From NCBI GenBank assembly GCA_018607905.1, contig JABBAP010000054.1:1-64000 (forward strand): DNA of 64,000 nt, in the 5' to 3' direction. Below the pieces are notes generated by a model, which ran no database searches, was not told the origin of the DNA, and worked only from the letters and a program-made list of their open reading frames with translations. Numbering within the stretch: position 1 is the first letter of the stretch; the number at the start of each line of letters is the position of its first letter. Of this stretch, positions 63,332-64,000 are shown piece after piece. The stretch comes from Paracoccaceae bacterium (GTDB taxonomy: Bacteria; Pseudomonadota; Alphaproteobacteria; Rhodobacterales; Rhodobacteraceae). The position numbers and the translations under genes were made by a program.

Positions 63332-64000
63332 TTACATATTTGGGTAGTTCGGCCCTTCGCCACCTTGCGGTGTCTGCCAGTTGATATTCTGGCTTGGATC
63401 TTTGATATCGCAGGTTTTGCAATGCACACAATTTTGCGCGTTAATCTGGAACCGAGGGTTCGATCCATCATCATCGCGCAACACTTCGTAAACGCCAGCA
63501 GGGCAGTACCGTTGTGCAGGTTCTGCGTATTCTGGCAGGTTCACACCAATCGGGATGTTTTCGTCGTTCAGTTGCAAATGGCAGGGCTGTTCTTCGGCGT
63601 GATTGGTTGCTGAAAAGGACACGTTTGTCAGCCGATCAAAGCTGAGCACCCCGTCTGGTTTGGGATAATCAATCATCGGATAATCCGCCGCTTTGCCCGT
63701 TGAAGCCGCATCTGATTTTCCATGCTTCACTGTGCCAAGCAAGCTGAACTTGAAAATCGATTGGAACCACATGTCGAACCCACCGATGGACAAGCCGCCC
63801 AGCGGGCCAAACTTACCGTTCAATGGCGCCACGTTTCGAACTGTTTTCAAATCTTTGCCAACAGGACCTGAACGCAATTCTGCATCGTAACCCGTCAATT
63901 CGTCGCCTTCGCGCCCCGCTTTGATAGCCTCGACCGCGTGTTCGGCAGCAGATTTACCAGACAGCATCGCGTTGTGGTTACCCTTGATCCGTGGCAGATT
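63332..64000 (-). CDS. etfD: Electron-transfer flavoprotein:ubiquinone oxidoreductase, C-terminal part
   Basis: The last 222 residues are in the window; the frame is open at base 64000. Visible are the end of the FAD domain (GNHNAMLSGKSAAEH), the ubiquinone-binding region, and the C-terminal ferredoxin-like 4Fe-4S domain with CPAGVYE, CVHCKTCDIKDPSQNINW. The enzyme passes electrons from ETF to ubiquinone in fatty-acid and amino-acid oxidation at the inner membrane. Confidence 0.95.
   Translation of the reverse strand, partial: NLPRIKGNHNAMLSGKSAAEHAVEAIKAGREGDELTGYDAELRSGPVGKDLKTVRNVAPLNGKFGPLGGLSIGGFDMWFQSIFKFSLLGTVKHGKSDAASTGKAADYPMIDYPKPDGVLSFDRLTNVSFSATNHAEEQPCHLQLNDENIPIGVNLPEYAEPAQRYCPAGVYEVLRDDDGSNPRFQINAQNCVHCKTCDIKDPSQNINWQTPQGGEGPNYPNM

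Overview
The window reads as chromosome of an alphaproteobacterium, most likely a marine member of the Rhodobacteraceae (Roseobacter group). This is inferred from family content and gene order: penicillin-binding protein activator, glnD and murJ; rsmI, yraN and gshB; ftsE, ftsX and plsC beside a zinc-ribbon protein; a TIGR02302 protein with lysA, lptM, argH and a TlpA thioredoxin; phbAB; and CtrA-type TTAA motifs. Base composition is moderate, with a few AT-rich islands. I found no rRNA or tRNA gene, insertion sequence, prophage, CRISPR array or replication origin.

Layout. 1-0.4 kb: partial small membrane protein. 0.7-5.4 kb: comM, then on the minus strand an HSL-type hydrolase, gshB, yraN and rsmI. 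5.5-12.8 kb: lipoprotein activator, glnD, murJ, a degenerate rhomboid and trpS. 13-16.7 kb: a DUF2157/GDYXXLXY membrane pair and a Tat-exported PhoX phosphatase. 16.9-21.7 kb: a TIM-barrel/desaturase pair divergent from a LysR regulator, and a DEAD-box helicase. 21.8-22.8 kb: an AT-rich orphan membrane protein. 22.8-29.5 kb: a tightly overlapping minus-strand cobalamin operon led by a riboswitch-like element. 29.7-33.5 kb: a frameshifted C13 peptidase, an MBL hydrolase, a glutathionyl-hydroquinone reductase and a response regulator. 33.6-35.9 kb: a second cobalamin cluster (DUF1636, cobC, cbiB). 36-42.6 kb: gap, a 2OG oxygenase, plsC-ftsX-ftsE, an acidic zinc-ribbon protein and DUF1203. 42.7-53.3 kb: TIGR02302, lysA, small lipoproteins, a RimK/RimB/aspartoacylase trio, argH, tlpA and coaA. 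53.3-55 kb: a hemP mini-operon and tag. 55-64 kb: EAL protein, phbA-phbB, ydcH, trmN6, DUF2007, the polyprenyl synthase, ispE, a TPR protein and the C-terminal end of ETF-ubiquinone oxidoreductase.

Working together. The two cobalamin clusters supply corrin-ring methylation, cobalt insertion and the aminopropanol arm. phbA and phbB give the first two steps of polyhydroxybutyrate synthesis and carry a PhaR-type site. ispE and the polyprenyl synthase belong to isoprenoid and quinone side-chain synthesis. rsmI, gshB, murJ, plsC and ftsEX are housekeeping genes.

The least explained parts are: the three-gene glutamate-ligase/protease/carboxypeptidase cassette sitting between argH and lptM; the coupled hemP operon with two uncharacterised partners; the mirror-image leader shared by the desaturase and LysR genes; the short cobalamin-riboswitch-like leader; and several perfect palindromes in promoters. 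Most start codons were chosen from Shine-Dalgarno spacing and four-base stop/start overlaps.
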